Shown in pieces: positions 1-12,006 of a stretch of DNA of 64,000 nt. The stretch is from Spinellus fusiger (Eukaryota; Mucoromycota; Mucoromycetes; Mucorales; Phycomycetaceae). The stretch is from contig JALLLS010000030.1 of assembly GCA_025094145.1 (NCBI GenBank), forward strand, positions 1 through 64,000, given 5' to 3'. The notes below the pieces were generated by a model that saw nothing but the letters and a program-made list of their open reading frames with translations, ran no database searches and had not been told where the DNA came from. The position numbers and the translations under genes were made by a program. The stretch's first letter is position 1. Every line of letters begins with the position of its first letter.

Positions 1-58
1 TTATAAGGTGTAAAATAAACCTAATGAAAAAGTCTTCATTGTCTCTTTCTCTTGAAAA

Positions 59-1326
59 ATGCATTCAAAGGCCCATCTTTCTAGAAGCCTCCTTCTTTTG
101 GCTATGGCAGGGCCTGTATTAGCACAGAACGAAACCTTCACAGACTCAGTAGCACCCAGTACAAGTGACAATGGGTGTACTGCTACTAGTCTTGGTGATT
201 ATAATATGCCACTGAGAATAGGATCTCTGTTTATTATTATGGCCGCCAGTGCTATTGGTAATACTATGAATGATAATATCAAGTTAGCATTGATATTGAT
301 ATAATATTAGGTGTATTTTCTCCTATGATTTTACATCGCATTCGGCCCTATCATGCAGGCAGTATTCAGGACTGGCTATTGACCATTGGAAAATTTTGTA
401 AGTGCTATTATTCTATGGATCTATGGATCTATGGATCAATGAACTCATAGCACATTAGTTGGCACAGGAGTCATTCTTGCCACTGCCTTTATTCATATGT
501 TACCAGAGGCCCTTTCCAACTTTGATAGTCCCTGTCTTGGTGAAGGATGGCAGTCCTACGGCGCCTTTGCTGGAGTATTCTGTATGATTTCATCCTTTGC
601 CCTTCAATTACTGGAGCTTGCTGCTGTCAGTAATATCGATAGAATTCGTACTCAACGACAAGAAGAACAAAAGACATTGGACTTGGAGAAGATTGACGGA
701 TCAAGCACAACCCTAGTTTCTGATGCAGTGCCACCTAACAAATCACATCACGGCCATGTTCACAGTGCTGGACTATTGGAGGAAGATCAATCCTTTCGCA
801 ACATTGGCACCCTTATGCTTGAACTTGGCATTGTCATGCACTCTATCATTATTGGGGTTGCTCTTGCTAATACTGGCAATGAAGAGTTTGTTACCCTTTT
901 AATTGCCCTTGTGTTTCATCAAGTAAGGATTGGTTTATGGTTTATGGTTTATGTTTGGCTAATCATAAGCAGTTCTTTGAAGGGGTAGCCTTAGGAACGC
1001 GTGTCAATGAAATGAACCACAAGAGTTGGACAAAGCCTGTACTCATGGGAACACTGTTTATGCTGATGACCCCTATTGGCGTCGCTATAGGAATTGGCGT
1101 TCATTCTTCTTTCAATCCTAACTCTTCCTCAGCTGTTCTTGCCAGTGCCATTCTTGATTCCCTGTCAGCAGGCATCTTACTGTACAATGCCTATGTTTCA
1201 TTGATGAGCATGGAGATTAACCATAATGTTGAATTTCGTCGGTCCTCGTTCTCTCGTAAAGTTGTCTGCCTTCTCTCCATGTATCTGGGTGCTGCTTTGA
1301 TGGCGTTGATTGGCAAATGGGCATAA
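59..1326 (+). CDS. ZIP family zinc/iron transporter (spliced, 4 exons)
   Basis: This gene encodes a membrane transporter of the ZIP family, which moves Zn2+ (or Fe2+) into the cytosol across the plasma or an organelle membrane. The protein starts with a signal-like hydrophobic segment (LLLLAMAGPVLA). Hydrophobic helices follow, then a His-rich cytosolic loop (HHGHVHS near 745-765), and the family core helices with the metal-site motif HSIIIGVAL (about 840-865) and the next conserved helix FHQ-QFFEGVALG. Three introns restore one frame: about 258-310, 398-458 and 923-969, all GT-AG. The second and third contain short direct repeats (atggatct; ggttta). It is closest in layout to yeast Zrt1/Zrt2. 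Substrate is inferred from the family only. Its 3' end faces the AP-3 beta gene on the other strand. Confidence 0.9.
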
Positions 1327-1888
1327 GCACTCTGATTGTTATCCTGTATATATACTCTTTTTCATATGTTTATTTCTTTCATTTCTTCATCCCTGGTGTG
1401 TACATAGGCCATCTATCTGAAACAGGTTACAAAACAACAACAACAACAACCATTGCAGCCATTGCAGCCATAGTTATTAATAATAAGATTATTATTTTAG
1501 CCTGCCTGGTTGTTTCCTTAGAATATCATTGTGTTCAGATAGAAATAAAAGAATTAGTATTCCTACCAGTCTACTTTATAGAGCAGCTCACTATGCATAC
1601 TGTAAATATAAATGTTATCCTACATAATAAGATGATACAATAATGAACAAAATGGTGCTTAATAGTAGCCAGTCAACAGAACTACAGACCGTCTGAACAT
1701 AGCCAGTCATTCTCTTTTCTATATGACCAACATCAAAATGAATCTATGCATAGGCATAAGCATAGTATAGATCACAGAGCATCAATATCACACTTGGAAT
1801 TGAGATAGTGGATTCATGCTGTATTTGACTAATATTATTACAGGTTTATAGTGTATGGTATCTCATGTTACATTATCTATACAACTTT
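1327..1888. other. Convergent intergenic region
   Basis: This is the shared 3' flank of the ZIP transporter and the AP-3 beta gene. It holds an ACA repeat at about 1434-1450 and a doubled ttgcagcca at about 1453-1470. Open frames here look random in composition and I see no gene. Confidence 0.6.
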
Positions 1889-3833
1889 TTATTTCTTGAT
1901 TAGCCTTGACTTATGGGCTTCTTTTTCGCTCTCTTTTTCGCTCTCTTCTTCGCTCTCTTTTTCGCTCTCTTCCTCGCTTTCTTCTGCACTCTCTTCTGCA
2001 CTCTCTTCTTCGCTTTCTTCTTCACTCTCCTCTGCACTCTCCTCTGCACTCTCTTCCTCACTTCTTTCATCATAAAATGCCTCCAAATCATAGTTATTGC
2101 CCTTTCTTACTCCATAGGCACTGCTAAGACCAGAAGCCACCACACCAGACACTGCAGTCGATGTACCCGAGAAGGAGCTTCCACCACGATATCTACTCTC
2201 AAAACCATCGCTTCCAAATCCTTTCTCAATGATCATTGTTCTACTACCACTCCATCCTTCAAGTTCCACAATATCTCTCACAGAAGGATCAGGCTGTTTC
2301 TCTGGGTAATCTGCCAAGGGTTCATAATCAGGCAAAGACTGGCCTGCTAATAATGACAAGGATCCAATAGTAAACTCGGGCTCATTGTCGTGTTTTACAA
2401 CAGGAGGTTCTTTCTCAGTCAATAAGATTTGCTTGAGATTGGATTTAAGGAATACCACACCAGGCGTCTCCTTTCCGGGATCAGGAAGTGTCAGCACACG
2501 CAAGAGTCTTGCACGATCACGCACATCATAGTTTAAATCATAACGAGCCAAGTTCAGAACATATTGATTTAGTTTGTCCAGTGTAGTGTGGGTTGGATCA
2601 AGACAAATGAGTTTAGCAGAGAGAGAAAGGATTTGTAGTTTGGTGGTGTTGGTCTAAAACAGCCCATGAGTCCCATCTTCATCTATCTTCATCAACACAT
2701 AAAGTGATTAGAGTACTCACCTCTTGTGTGAAGTTCTTCACTGCTTGACGTAGTACATCGGGACCTACTCTTGGCATTACTTCTGCATACTGACCTACTA
2801 ACCACAGAATACTAGCACGAGCCATAGGGACTTTGATTGTTTCCATTAATTTGGCCAGTGCCATGACAGAGCGTTTGTTATCTTCTAATGGCTCCCTTAA
2901 CAGCCGAGTCACCACCAACACAGATTCAGCTACCACCAAATCTATATATAAAAAAAGAAAAAGAAAAAGAAAAAGAAAACCACCGTCCATGAGCACAATG
3001 CCTTTCTTCCCTGCCCTTACCATTAGAGCTATGAAGCAGTTTCATCAATAGACGCAAACACCGGTCAGTAGCAGAAGGTACACGAGTAGAACATCGTGCA
3101 ATGGCTTGAATAGAGGCAGCCACAAAGTCCTTGTTTTGACTTTTGATGTATTGCTACAGGAAAGATGAGTCTGTTTTTACCCCTATCCATGACTCCTAAG
3201 GAATCTCTCCATTACCTGTAGCTCATTCAACAACATCTCAATATTAGTCTCGGTGGCTATACTTGTAAGAATATCTAGTTTTGTATTACGGATAAACACA
3301 GGCTCAGAGGACTGTGCATAGAATTGCTGAAGAGAAGATTGAAACATAAACTAAAACAAAGGTAAGTCTATGGAAGAAGAGTCTACTTTGCTTACAGGAC
3401 GTGTTTTGGCCATGGCAGCAATGTTGGAGAGCACTACATATTGGAGTTCCCTGTGACTTCTCATCAATCGAAGGAGAGGACGAGCCATGGTGTTGGCTTG
3501 TGCTGCTGGTGCCAGATGATAAAAGAGTCTTGCCACTGCCAAAACTACCTGCAGAGCACACACTTGAGTCTATTTTCGGTAGCAATACACCTACACCACT
3601 GTTTCTGCTCTGGAAAAGAGGTAAACAACTCTTAAGAAGAAGATCATGGTCAGGATCCAGAGTGTCCGCTGTGTCTATGGCTCTAGGAACCTCCTGCTCA
3701 TCGTCTGAGGTATCAGAATAGAATCCACGACGGTTCTGGCGTGTTGTTATCGTGGTCATTGTAGAAGAAGAGTTTTGTTGTGTCTGTGGGTTTGGATTCA
3801 AGAACTGGTGTCTAAACCCCCCAATGGATGAAT

Positions 3834-3872
<39 letters not shown>

Positions 3873-4762
3873 GTTGACTAGCAGCCTACCTTCCATATCT
3901 CAGTAATACACCAAGGATGGCCATTTGTCCCCACTCATCACACTCATCCAGCACAGAGCATAGTTTACGGAAGCAGGGATGAATCAGATCAAAACGAGTA
4001 GGACATAATTCATTGAATGCCATGAGAGTACTTCCCAGAGTAATGGTGGATCTGTCCTTCATCATCGTAGCAATAATATCCACCAAGGCCTCCTTCTGAG
4101 TAGGATCCAGACTATAGCATTTGGGAATGGCATGGGCTGCTGTCTTTCTTACATACGGACTGGAGTCAGTAGCACACTTTTTGATGCCCAGCAACACAAT
4201 AGGACTAATCACAGGCACTCGAATCCCACTCATCACCCGCAGTGCCATGGCTCTGATAATCTGGTTCTTATCACTGAGATCCTTTTGGAATGAGTTGACG
4301 GACAAAAGAGCAAGATCTGGTTCTTGTTCTGCATAGCGCAATAGGTAGATATACACCAGCTTGCGTACTTCGATGTTCTGGGCTACGACATTCTTTACTA
4401 CATCAGGAAAGAACTCGGACACATCTCTTCCTTTGGATATCATCTGTATGAGTGTATAAATAAGGGTGGGGCCATCCAAAAAACAACAACAACAACAACA
4501 CGAACAACAAAAGACGCCTACTCACAGCAATAAGTCGCTTCAAGCCGTCGAGCTTTTCTCGATCGTTCTTTGCGTCCAACTGTCGCTTAATGTTGCGCAT
4601 CTTCTCATCGGATGTATCAAAATACTGAGCACTCGAGTCAGAGGCACCAGGAAACCCCAACTCACGCGCATTCTCCACCAGTCCCTGTGACATTTTCTGG
4701 GATAGTTTGGCTGCATTTTCAGCAAAGGTCATGGCCTTGTTAATGTAATCAGAGACCTCCAT
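1889..4762 (-). CDS. APL6: AP-3 complex beta subunit (beta-3 adaptin)
   Basis: This is the large beta chain of the AP-3 adaptor, which sorts cargo from Golgi/endosomes to the vacuole. The N-terminus (MEVSDYINKAMTF) is followed by the adaptin HEAT-repeat trunk. Recognisable blocks are DREKLDGLKRLIA, SPYVRKTAAHAIPKCY, a DPDHDLLLKSCLPLF block near 3640, and VFIRNTKLDIL near 3280. The gene has several short introns: one with an ACA run near 4482-4500, one with (CA)n/(TA)n at 3836-3872, and one with an AAAGA run near 2945-2980. The C-terminus is a low-complexity acidic Ser/Glu tail (SEEES and AEES units, 1925-2060), the usual phosphorylatable hinge of beta-3. It ends soon after that tail with no clear ear domain, as in yeast Apl6. 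Length is roughly 800 residues. Confidence 0.88.
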
Positions 4763-4888
4763 GACAGTGAGTGTACGGAGTATCAAATCTTCACAGTGAA
4801 AAGAAAAAGAGAGAAAGGAGAGAAAGAGAAAGAGAGAGAAAAAAAAAGATGCTTTCTTTATATAGATTTAAGTGCTTTTAGAGTTGTT

Positions 4889-6021
4889 TTACATGTCATC
4901 GTCACTAGCAGCTACGGCGTCTCCTTCATCCTCATCACCACTCACAAGCTCGTTCTCCTTCTCTGCCTGTGCCATGAGTTCTGCAAAGTCACGGTCATCG
5001 GTCTCAGACACCAATTTCGCTTCCTTCTCCACCTTGAAGCGGGACCATTTGTGACTCTCAAGGGTGTCCTTTATTGCTGCTACTGCTAATTCCATGACCT
5101 CAAAGCCAGCTGTCTTGTCCAGTGCATCTGCTGTCACTACATAAAAGGGTGCAGCCAAGTAGGTGACTTTGATAGGGACCTGATCTGTGGACTGGCTTTC
5201 ACCTGCCACCAGGGCGGCTTTGATGGCATTGACGCCTTCCATGCCAGTGCATCTCAAGTCCAGTTCTAGCTTATTAGTCACAGTCCAAGCAAATAGAGTA
5301 GCTTACGAGCACGGATCTTGACGGGTTGAGGTGTCATTCTACGCTTGATGTTGGAGACGAGTTCCTTGAGGATTTCTGGCTGGATGACCATTCCCTCAAA
5401 CACAGAGTCAGCGTCCCTACACCCTGGCTGTTAATACAGACCCCTCTCTTTCTCTCTTTCTCTTTCTCTTTATTTATTCATTCACACACCACCACTCTCC
5501 AGGACTTACGTAATGGCAAGCTTAAAGGCATCAAAGGCATGTCCAAACTTCTTGTACAAAGGCCATCCAATAGCCACGTACAAGTCCTTCAGGGCCATGT
5601 CATGCTTCTCAGCAACATGACGCAGAATAGAATGCACAGCCTTGGACTTTGTAAACTTCTCCTCACACTTGGCAATGTCTTCCAAACTGACACGACGCTT
5701 TGATAAATCGATGTAGCCCTTTTCTTCATCGACACGCAACACAACCACCACTTCATTGCGTCCAACCTTGATAAGTTTCTGTACAGATCGAATACGTCTT
5801 CTCGATAACTCGGACAGCAAAATCATGCCTTCTCTGTCGCCGTATTCAAGCTATTCACATAAGAATACAAAAAACAAAAAACAAAATAGAGGTCTACTCT
5901 GTAGTATTACCAGCTTGACATAGGCTCCCATATCAGCAATCTGACGCACATTGGCCATGATGACATCATCGACCTTTGGGAACTCATTTTCGTACATGCG
6001 ACAGTGGAATTTCTCACTCAT
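4889..6021 (-). CDS. SUI2: Translation initiation factor eIF2 alpha subunit
   Basis: This is the alpha subunit of eIF2, which brings initiator tRNA to the ribosome and is the target of stress kinases. The N-terminal S1/OB domain starts at [15 protein letters not shown]; the start at 6021 is the conserved one, since upstream in-frame residues lack homology. The regulatory loop [12 protein letters not shown] is intact, and its third serine (residue about 53) is the classical Ser51 phosphorylation site, so Gcn2-type control is expected. The helical domain ([18 protein letters not shown]) and the C-terminal alpha/beta domain ([18 protein letters not shown]) follow, then an acidic tail ending in DDDM. 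Introns lie near 5850-5910, 5420-5505 and 5282-5305. It lies downstream of nothing on its strand and shares a divergent promoter with the MAP kinase kinase. Confidence 0.96.
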
Positions 6022-6653
6022 GGCGTTGTTTGGGACCAAGCAAATAGGAAAAAGAGAGAAGAGGGAGAATGAATGTAGAAGGGAGAAAAGGAAAAAAAAA
6101 ATTTGTCGGGTTCACACCAAGGGCGACGTCATACTTCCCCTCAGCTCCCACTTTGAAAATAATAGAGAGAAAACCACCGCCTAATCATTTTTTATAACCA
6201 TTTTTTTATTTTTTTTATTTATTTTTATCAATATTTATATAAGTTTTTTATTTGTATTTTTTATAATTTTACAACTGCTAGGGAGAGCCTTTTCTTTTTC
6301 TTTTCTATGAGGTGGAAGAGGGGACTGCTGTTTTAGAGAGAGAAAGAGAGAGAGAGAAAAGGGGGTTTTTGTTTAGGGCATGTGTGTGGACTGTCTTTAG
6401 TGTTATTGTTATTGTCCATGTTTTCTATGTTAGGAAGAAAAAAGAAAAGAAAAAGGGTCCAGCTTGCACACACTCTTTACAAAAGAAAAAAAAAAGAAAA
6501 AAAAAAAGTACTTTGTGAGAGACAGAAAGACTAAGTTCGGACAGAGGGGGGTTTCAAGCCCAACGTCTCTTATTTCAACATCCGACGTCTCTCTTTCTTT
6601 TCCCTTCTTCTTCTTTCTTCTTCTTTTCTTCTTTTCTTCTTTTCTTCTTCTTC
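6022..6653. promoter_or_regulatory. Divergent promoter region between eIF2 alpha and MAPKK
   Basis: This 632 bp gap separates two divergent start codons. It contains a T-rich block at 6190-6270, purine runs at 6330-6500, and a dense CT tract at 6590-6653 directly before the MAPKK ATG. On the eIF2-alpha side a purine-rich stretch at 6045-6100 reads as a CT leader for that gene. No gene is visible. Promoter function is inferred from position only. Confidence 0.5.
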
Positions 6654-8166
6654 ATGGAACAACCAACACAAGAAAAGGCCATGTTTTCACGCAAGGGAAA
6701 AAGAAACCCCGGACTCAAGTTGTCTCCTATGCACCTGTCCACCTCGTCCACCTCTCCCTCACCCAACGGCACCTCTCCCTCGTCCTTCCGTGAGCAGATT
6801 GGCAATATTGTCAATAACAAGCTGTCGCCCATGCCACAACCACAGGCTGTAGAGGAGGAAGAGTCGATGGCTGCAAAGCACCTACAGATGCAGCCACGTC
6901 CTGTGCTTCCTGTGCTGAGAGAAGCGCCCATGCCACCGACAGACACCAGCCACTACATGGATGTCAAGGCAGCAGAGTTGGATACACTAGAGCGTCTTGG
7001 TGAAGGAGCAGCAGGCACTGTGCGTAAAGTGCGACACAGACCCACCCAATTGATCATGGCCAAAAAGGTAGATAAAGGAAGAGAGTAGAGAGTAGAGAGG
7101 ACAAGGCCACGGTGTCAACAAAATAACCTTGTCCTTTGTTTAGTCCATCTCCACAGACCCTGATCCTAGTGTCCAGCGCCAAATCCTAAGAGAATTGGCA
7201 TTCCTAAAGACATGCAACTCCCCTCACATTGTCTCGTTCTATGGTGCATTCCTTGATGATGGAGATACAACTGTGTCTCTGTGCATGGAGTTTTGTGAAG
7301 CAGGCAGTCTTGAAGACATTTACAAGAGAGCTAGCGTATTGGGAGGATTGATCGGTGAGCCTGTGCTTGCTCGCATTGCTGAATCAGTAAACTATCTGCT
7401 TCCACCTCTCCTTCCCTTTGTCGGTTGAGAATGCATCAGTAACCTTGCTTGTGATTTAGGTCTGCAAGGGATTGGTCTACTTGCACTCAAAAAGAGTGAT
7501 TCACAGAGGTAGGGCTTTTTTTGTAGAGTAGCAACGGGCATTCTCTTACCACAGAGGTGCTCCTAGATATCAAGCCCTCCAACATTCTTGTTACACGTCA
7601 GGGAGAAATCAAGCTGTGTGATTTTGGTGTCTCGGGTGAATTGATCAATTCTATTGCTCAGACATTTACAGGCACGCAATATTATATGGCAGTAAGTAGG
7701 TTGTTTGCTGTATGTATGTGTGTGTGTGTATTCACTTTGCTGTTGATCATTTAATGCGAATCACTAGCCTGAACGTATTCAAGGCAATGCATACCAAGTG
7801 CAGTCTGATATTTGGTCACTGGGGCTGACATTGATTGAAGTATCTCAGAACTGTCCTGCATTACCGCCTCCAGGACAGCCTCATCTCTCTATCTTTGAGT
7901 TATTGGATTTCATTGTGCGCCAACCTGTGCCTGTGATTGAAGGCACTCATATCTCAGACGAGTGTAGGAATTTCGTGGCTGTGTGGTAAGTGATGTAGTT
8001 GTTCGTATGGATTTGGAGACTGAATTCTCTTTTTTGTAGTCTAACCAAGGATCCACAGTACCGTCCTGGACCAGGAAGAATGTTGGAGCATCCCTTTATT
8101 GCCAAATGGATGAATGTAGAAATGGATTTGGCCACTTGGGTTAAAGAAGTATGGGGTTGGGAGTAA
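6654..8166 (+). CDS. MAP kinase kinase, Mkk1/Mkk2 (cell-wall integrity) type
   Basis: This is a dual-specificity MAPK kinase. A Ser/Pro-rich N-terminal region of about 100 residues is followed by the kinase domain: Gly loop LGEGAAGTV, the VAIK-type lysine in MAKK, hinge MEFCEAGSL, and catalytic loop VIHRDIKPSN. The activation segment is [19 protein letters not shown], then YYMAPERIQGN. The catalytic loop is split by an intron at 7509-7566; joining ...CACAGAG to ATATCAAG restores HRDIK. Other introns lie near 7066-7143, 7385-7459, 7690-7768 and 7986-8039. The GEL-NSIA-TFTGT activation loop is closer to yeast Mkk1/2 than to Pbs2 or Ste7, so a role in the cell-wall integrity cascade is likely. 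The start follows a long CT-rich tract. Confidence 0.92.
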
Positions 8167-8475
8167 TAGAAGTAGATGGACATGTAAGCATGTGTGATGG
8201 TGTATATTTCCTTTCTTTTCTCTAGGAAAGGAGTTCATTTCACTCCATGGCTAGAAGAGAGAGAGAGAGATTGGGAGAGAAGTATTTGTATTTGTATTTG
8301 TATTTGTATTTGTATGTATATTTATATGTATAGGTATATCTCTATCTCCATCTCTATATATTTGTATGTAGAGTGTAGGTAAATCTATTGATTGAAAAAT
8401 AATAATAGTAATACAAATAGTATCTCTTTCTCTATTTCTTCTCTTTACACATTTGTAGCTGTCTCTCCCTCGTCT
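8167..8475. other. Convergent 3' flank with simple repeats
   Basis: The gap between the MAPKK and arrestin stop codons has an AG run at about 8258-8282, a (TTGTAT)n run at 8284-8318 and a TATATCTC-type run to about 8360. It holds no gene. Confidence 0.6.
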
Positions 8476-10317
8476 TCACCAGTCTTCACCATACAACCCA
8501 AGTACTACTTTAGCATCTGACATATCAGGTAGATGTACATTTTTAGCTGGTCTTGTCATAAACTGTGTATGCTCTTTCCGTTCTCTTCTGATCTCAAATG
8601 GAGGTGGTAGTTCTGCAAGACTAGAATAACTCGGGGGTTCTTCTCCTTGAGAATGAGCAGCAGAGGGGTCTATAAGGTGGATATCACTACTACTAGGAGG
8701 TTCTTCTAAGGATGGATCAAAGAAGAAGGGAGAGGCAGTTGAATGACGGTAATTCTCAATTGTGGTTGTGTTAGGAAGACGCAGGAGTTGTTCATGCGAT
8801 AGATTAGCAATGGTAATAGGAATAGTAAATTCAGAGACATGATGGCTTTTGATCAAGTGTCCATGGCTGGTCGTAACAGAAAATAAAAGATCATAGCGTA
8901 CACGGGTATGGCGTGTGATGAATGAGGGAGAAACAAGGCGTGTAGGAATATTAAAGGTGATATGGTCATATGTTTTGGTGTCATGGCTATTCACAGTGCC
9001 AGTAAGAATAATACGGACATTGGACTGAAATGCCGTGCCTTGTTGGAGGACGACCTTTCCTTCATGATGTTTACGGAATTTGTAATGAATCGAGGTGCAT
9101 TTGAATTCAGTGTGGATCATTGCCAGGTACAGCTGCATAGTGAAGGTTTCGTCTGTGCCACGGTGTTAGTATTCTTGTAGAGAGAAGAAGCCTTTTCTTA
9201 TTTACCAGGACACAGGGATTGTCGACTGACTTTGGCCTGGACTTCTGCCAACACGGTCCGTTTGTCCTTGATCAGTGTTGTTTTGTAGACCCAGCTCTTG
9301 TCTAACAGTGTCCATGGATGATTAGCCCATAACATGCATTAGCCCATACTATTCCACTGTTACCTGGTGTAGAGATGAGAATAGGACGGTAGGGTGTGAT
9401 GTAGTCTTTGCTCCTTAAACCAGACTGCAAACCAGGCCCATCTATCAGTGCACTCCATACAAACCGTATGCTAAATCCAGTGGGTTCTTCTATGGAGGGA
9501 GGGTAATTGCAGTTGGGGAACTTGTCCATCAGTAGTGCACTTGGCAGTATAATAATGTACCTTGAGTGCAAATGGGAATTCATAGTAGCCTACATCCAGA
9601 TCCTCCCATGCACACTGTGAATAGGCTGTGCTTGTTAGCAATGGATGAGGCTCCAGGTACAGTGTTCTTACCAGAAGCATCATTCCCCCATAACTTCCAA
9701 TCAGTCTCAAAGTATGAGATGATGGCCTGGTGCAGCCATTCTCCCTTGCTATCAAAGCTCTCTTCTACTTTGACAGTGGCAGATTCCTCGCCTCTAAACT
9801 ACTCTCATTAGCCCTTTATCCTACAAAACAAACAAACACATAGAGAAGAGAGAGAAGAGAGAAGAAAGAAGAAAGAAGAAAGAATGGAGAAAAGAACATA
9901 CTTTGATGCGTATACGGGTGGCATGAATACGCTCGGTAAGATTAAGAAGTACCTTGCCTGTACCATTGTATGAGATAGGGTCTATGGGAGGATGCACCTA
10001 CCTCGCACAATACGGTCTGGACGCAATATGACATGGGAGCCCCCTTCAAATTCTATTGAAAACATAGGCTTAGGAATATCCAATGGATTGACAGCAGAGT
10101 GGGTAGTATTTTCGTTTATGTTCTGAAAAAGAGCACCAAAGGAAGGAGCACTCGAGGACAAGGAGTGATATATGGATTCTTGTTCTCTTTGGCCACCTGC
10201 AGCCGTCATACGTCCCTGCGAAGAGTAGTGACGGTGGTGGCTGTGGGTGGCAGATTCATTTGCAGCAAATGAGACAGAAGAAGCTCGCATTCTACGCTGG
10301 TTGGAGTCTTGGGCCAT
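8476..10317 (-). CDS. Alpha-arrestin (arrestin-related trafficking adaptor)
   Basis: The protein has an N-terminal Ser/His-rich region, then an Arrestin_N-like beta sandwich (FSIEFEGGSHVILRPDRIVRG, then ESATVKVEESF and a WKLWG segment). An Arrestin_C-like half (TFNIPTRLVSPSFITRHT, then VRYDLLFSVTTSHG) spans about 9138-8780. The C-terminal tail carries a PPxY motif (EEPPSYSS, near 8630), the docking site for Rsp5/Nedd4 ubiquitin ligases. Such proteins recruit the ligase to plasma-membrane transporters for endocytosis. The start ATG at 10317 precedes AQDSNQRRMR; the hydrophobic codons upstream are an antisense reading of a CAA-type run, not a signal peptide. There are at least four introns, one with an AGA repeat near 9840-9880. 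The cargo cannot be told. Confidence 0.85.
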
Positions 10318-11644
10318 AACACACGTCAACAGCAACAACAGCAACAATAACAAAAAAAAAAAAAACAAAAAACAAAAATAAAAGATAGAAGAAATAGAAG
10401 AAAAATGGCAAGGAAAAAAAAGTGTGTATTTAATTCCACCCGCCTAATAATGTACATACCAGGAGAAACTTCTGCTCTCTAAATGTGTAGTATGTATTCC
10501 TTTTAAGGATATCAGATCACCTTTTATAGAGCGCTGTTTTAATGGAAGGTATACGGGTATTCAATATATCATTTCCTCTTGTAGAATATCTCGCTATCGA
10601 ATTGCATTATTTGCAAACTATAGTGTTGATGAATGAAGTTGTTTATTATAATGGTATAGATACTGATCAAGTGTATTCAATATAGCAATACTATCCATAT
10701 CTTAAAGGTCTTATGGTTTATCCTAGGGAGACAGATAACACTAGAGACACAATAGACACAATAGACATTAGACACTATAGACACTATAGACACCATAGAA
10801 GACTACATGAGACTGATATGAGAAGAGTCTTTATTAATAACAGAAGAGTGTCTTGTGGATTGCAATGAACTCAAGCCCATAGAATTGATACTAATTTACT
10901 CCCCTACTCCCTCCCTTTATTATTATTATCAGTAGAATAGCCTCTGGTAGTGTCCATTACTTCTTCCTTTTGTTTTTCTTTGTTGATAATAGTACATTAC
11001 CTTGTTCCCATTGAGTACCACAGTTGAGGTAGATTCTGGTACTGATTCTGTTGAAGAGACAGCTGGCATTTAATCAATGAATAGCTATAACTCTCTTAAT
11101 ATATGTAAGCTTGATTCTCTCGTTTATAGACAGTGACCAATTGAATTATTTTCATGGGTTCTTTCATTAATATTCTTTCGACCGTGTTATATACTCTCAC
11201 TGTGAGCTTAAAGATAACACATAAGAGAGGAATAGCAATCACTGAGTTCTAATGGTGTATGTATAATTTCTTTTTATATCCAAATTTATAACGTTCAATT
11301 GTAAAATCAATCGTCATTGCTAAAATAGGCAGGCAAGGTTTGAAATCTATTCTTCAAACGGCGAAATTACACCATTCATAAATACTAGCCAATCAGAACA
11401 ATAGTACACCTTGATATCCCGTTTATGTCCATATCTATCCTTAACATTTCCTGGTATGTAGGTGTGCTTTTTTTCTTTTTTTCTTTTTGCCTTTATTAGA
11501 TGAGATCGCTTTCAACAATGATTTGACGGGAGATGGGTTACATACAGTATTTTACTCTTTAAAAAAAAAGAAAAGACAACGACTGTCCATTGAATTCAAG
11601 ACAAAATAAATATAGAATTTGGACAGTTTACCTTGATCTAAATT
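10318..11644. other. Intergenic region with a transposon relic
   Basis: About 1.3 kb holds no clear gene. The first 100 bases are the arrestin 5' flank. From 10604 to 11008 lies a diverged copy of part of the transposons at 45-51 kb, listed separately. A short GACACaATA-type repeat (tagacac/aatagacac) lies within it at about 10742-10795. Confidence 0.6.
10604..11008 (+). mobile_element. Diverged relic of the 45-51 kb Fanzor-like element
   Basis: This stretch aligns with 49080-49450 (the 5' non-coding part of element copy B), in the same orientation. Shared blocks include agtgtt-atgaat, ttgtttatt-taat-gtatagata, taaagg-ctt-tg-tttat, gagtctttatt and a 70-base block ending in acattaccttg (about 80 percent identical by eye). 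The coding part and clear terminal repeats are absent. It is therefore an old, truncated or independently decayed insertion. Confidence 0.7.
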
Positions 11645-12006
11645 CTACTTCTCCAAAGAAGAAGAATCATCCTCTGTGTTTAATATAGTAGCAGGAGAAG
11701 TATCAAGACAAATCAATGTCTTGAATGAAACAGGATAGTGGTGGCCTTTTAGCAGTTGATCTGAGATGTTGAAGATGTTTCCGAGGCACTTACATCACAG
11801 CTCCACACTATCCCATACATTTCACAGGTGAGGATACAGTAGAAACCAGTGACAGCATGAGTGAATTGAGTGCTGTTACCATGGTTGCAGATATTGAGAC
11901 AGAGAAGAGTATTTGTTAAATAGTAGATTAGAAGTTGATGTGATTTATTTGGAAGTTCAAAAGTCACCCACACCCATTCCTCATAGTTCTCCATTTTTAT
12001 AGTCAT
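11645..12006 (-). CDS. Small hypothetical protein, two exons (candidate)
   Basis: An 85-codon frame begins at 12006 (MTIKMENYEEWVWVTFEL). After WSCD it meets a strong donor (GAT|GTAAGT, intron about 11793-11721, acceptor ...ttcaag). It then continues in frame as TLICLDTSPATILNT to a stop at 11645, giving about 95 residues. The exon is rich in Cys, Tyr and Leu and lacks low complexity, which argues for real coding. I recognise no family. A longer first exon upstream cannot be excluded. The main evidence is the consensus donor plus an in-frame second exon. Confidence 0.4.

Noticed and set aside
1851..2350. Ser/Leu- or Phe/Leu-rich plus-strand ORFs
   Set aside because: They are antisense shadows of the acidic Ser/Glu tail of AP-3 beta.
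6464..6793. Plus-strand ORF overlapping the MAPKK start
   Set aside because: It is a CT/purine-tract translation in another frame; the kinase frame is clearly the coding one.
9982..10368. Signal peptide at the arrestin N-terminus
   Set aside because: The Phe/Leu run comes from a simple repeat upstream of the real ATG at 10317; arrestins are cytosolic.
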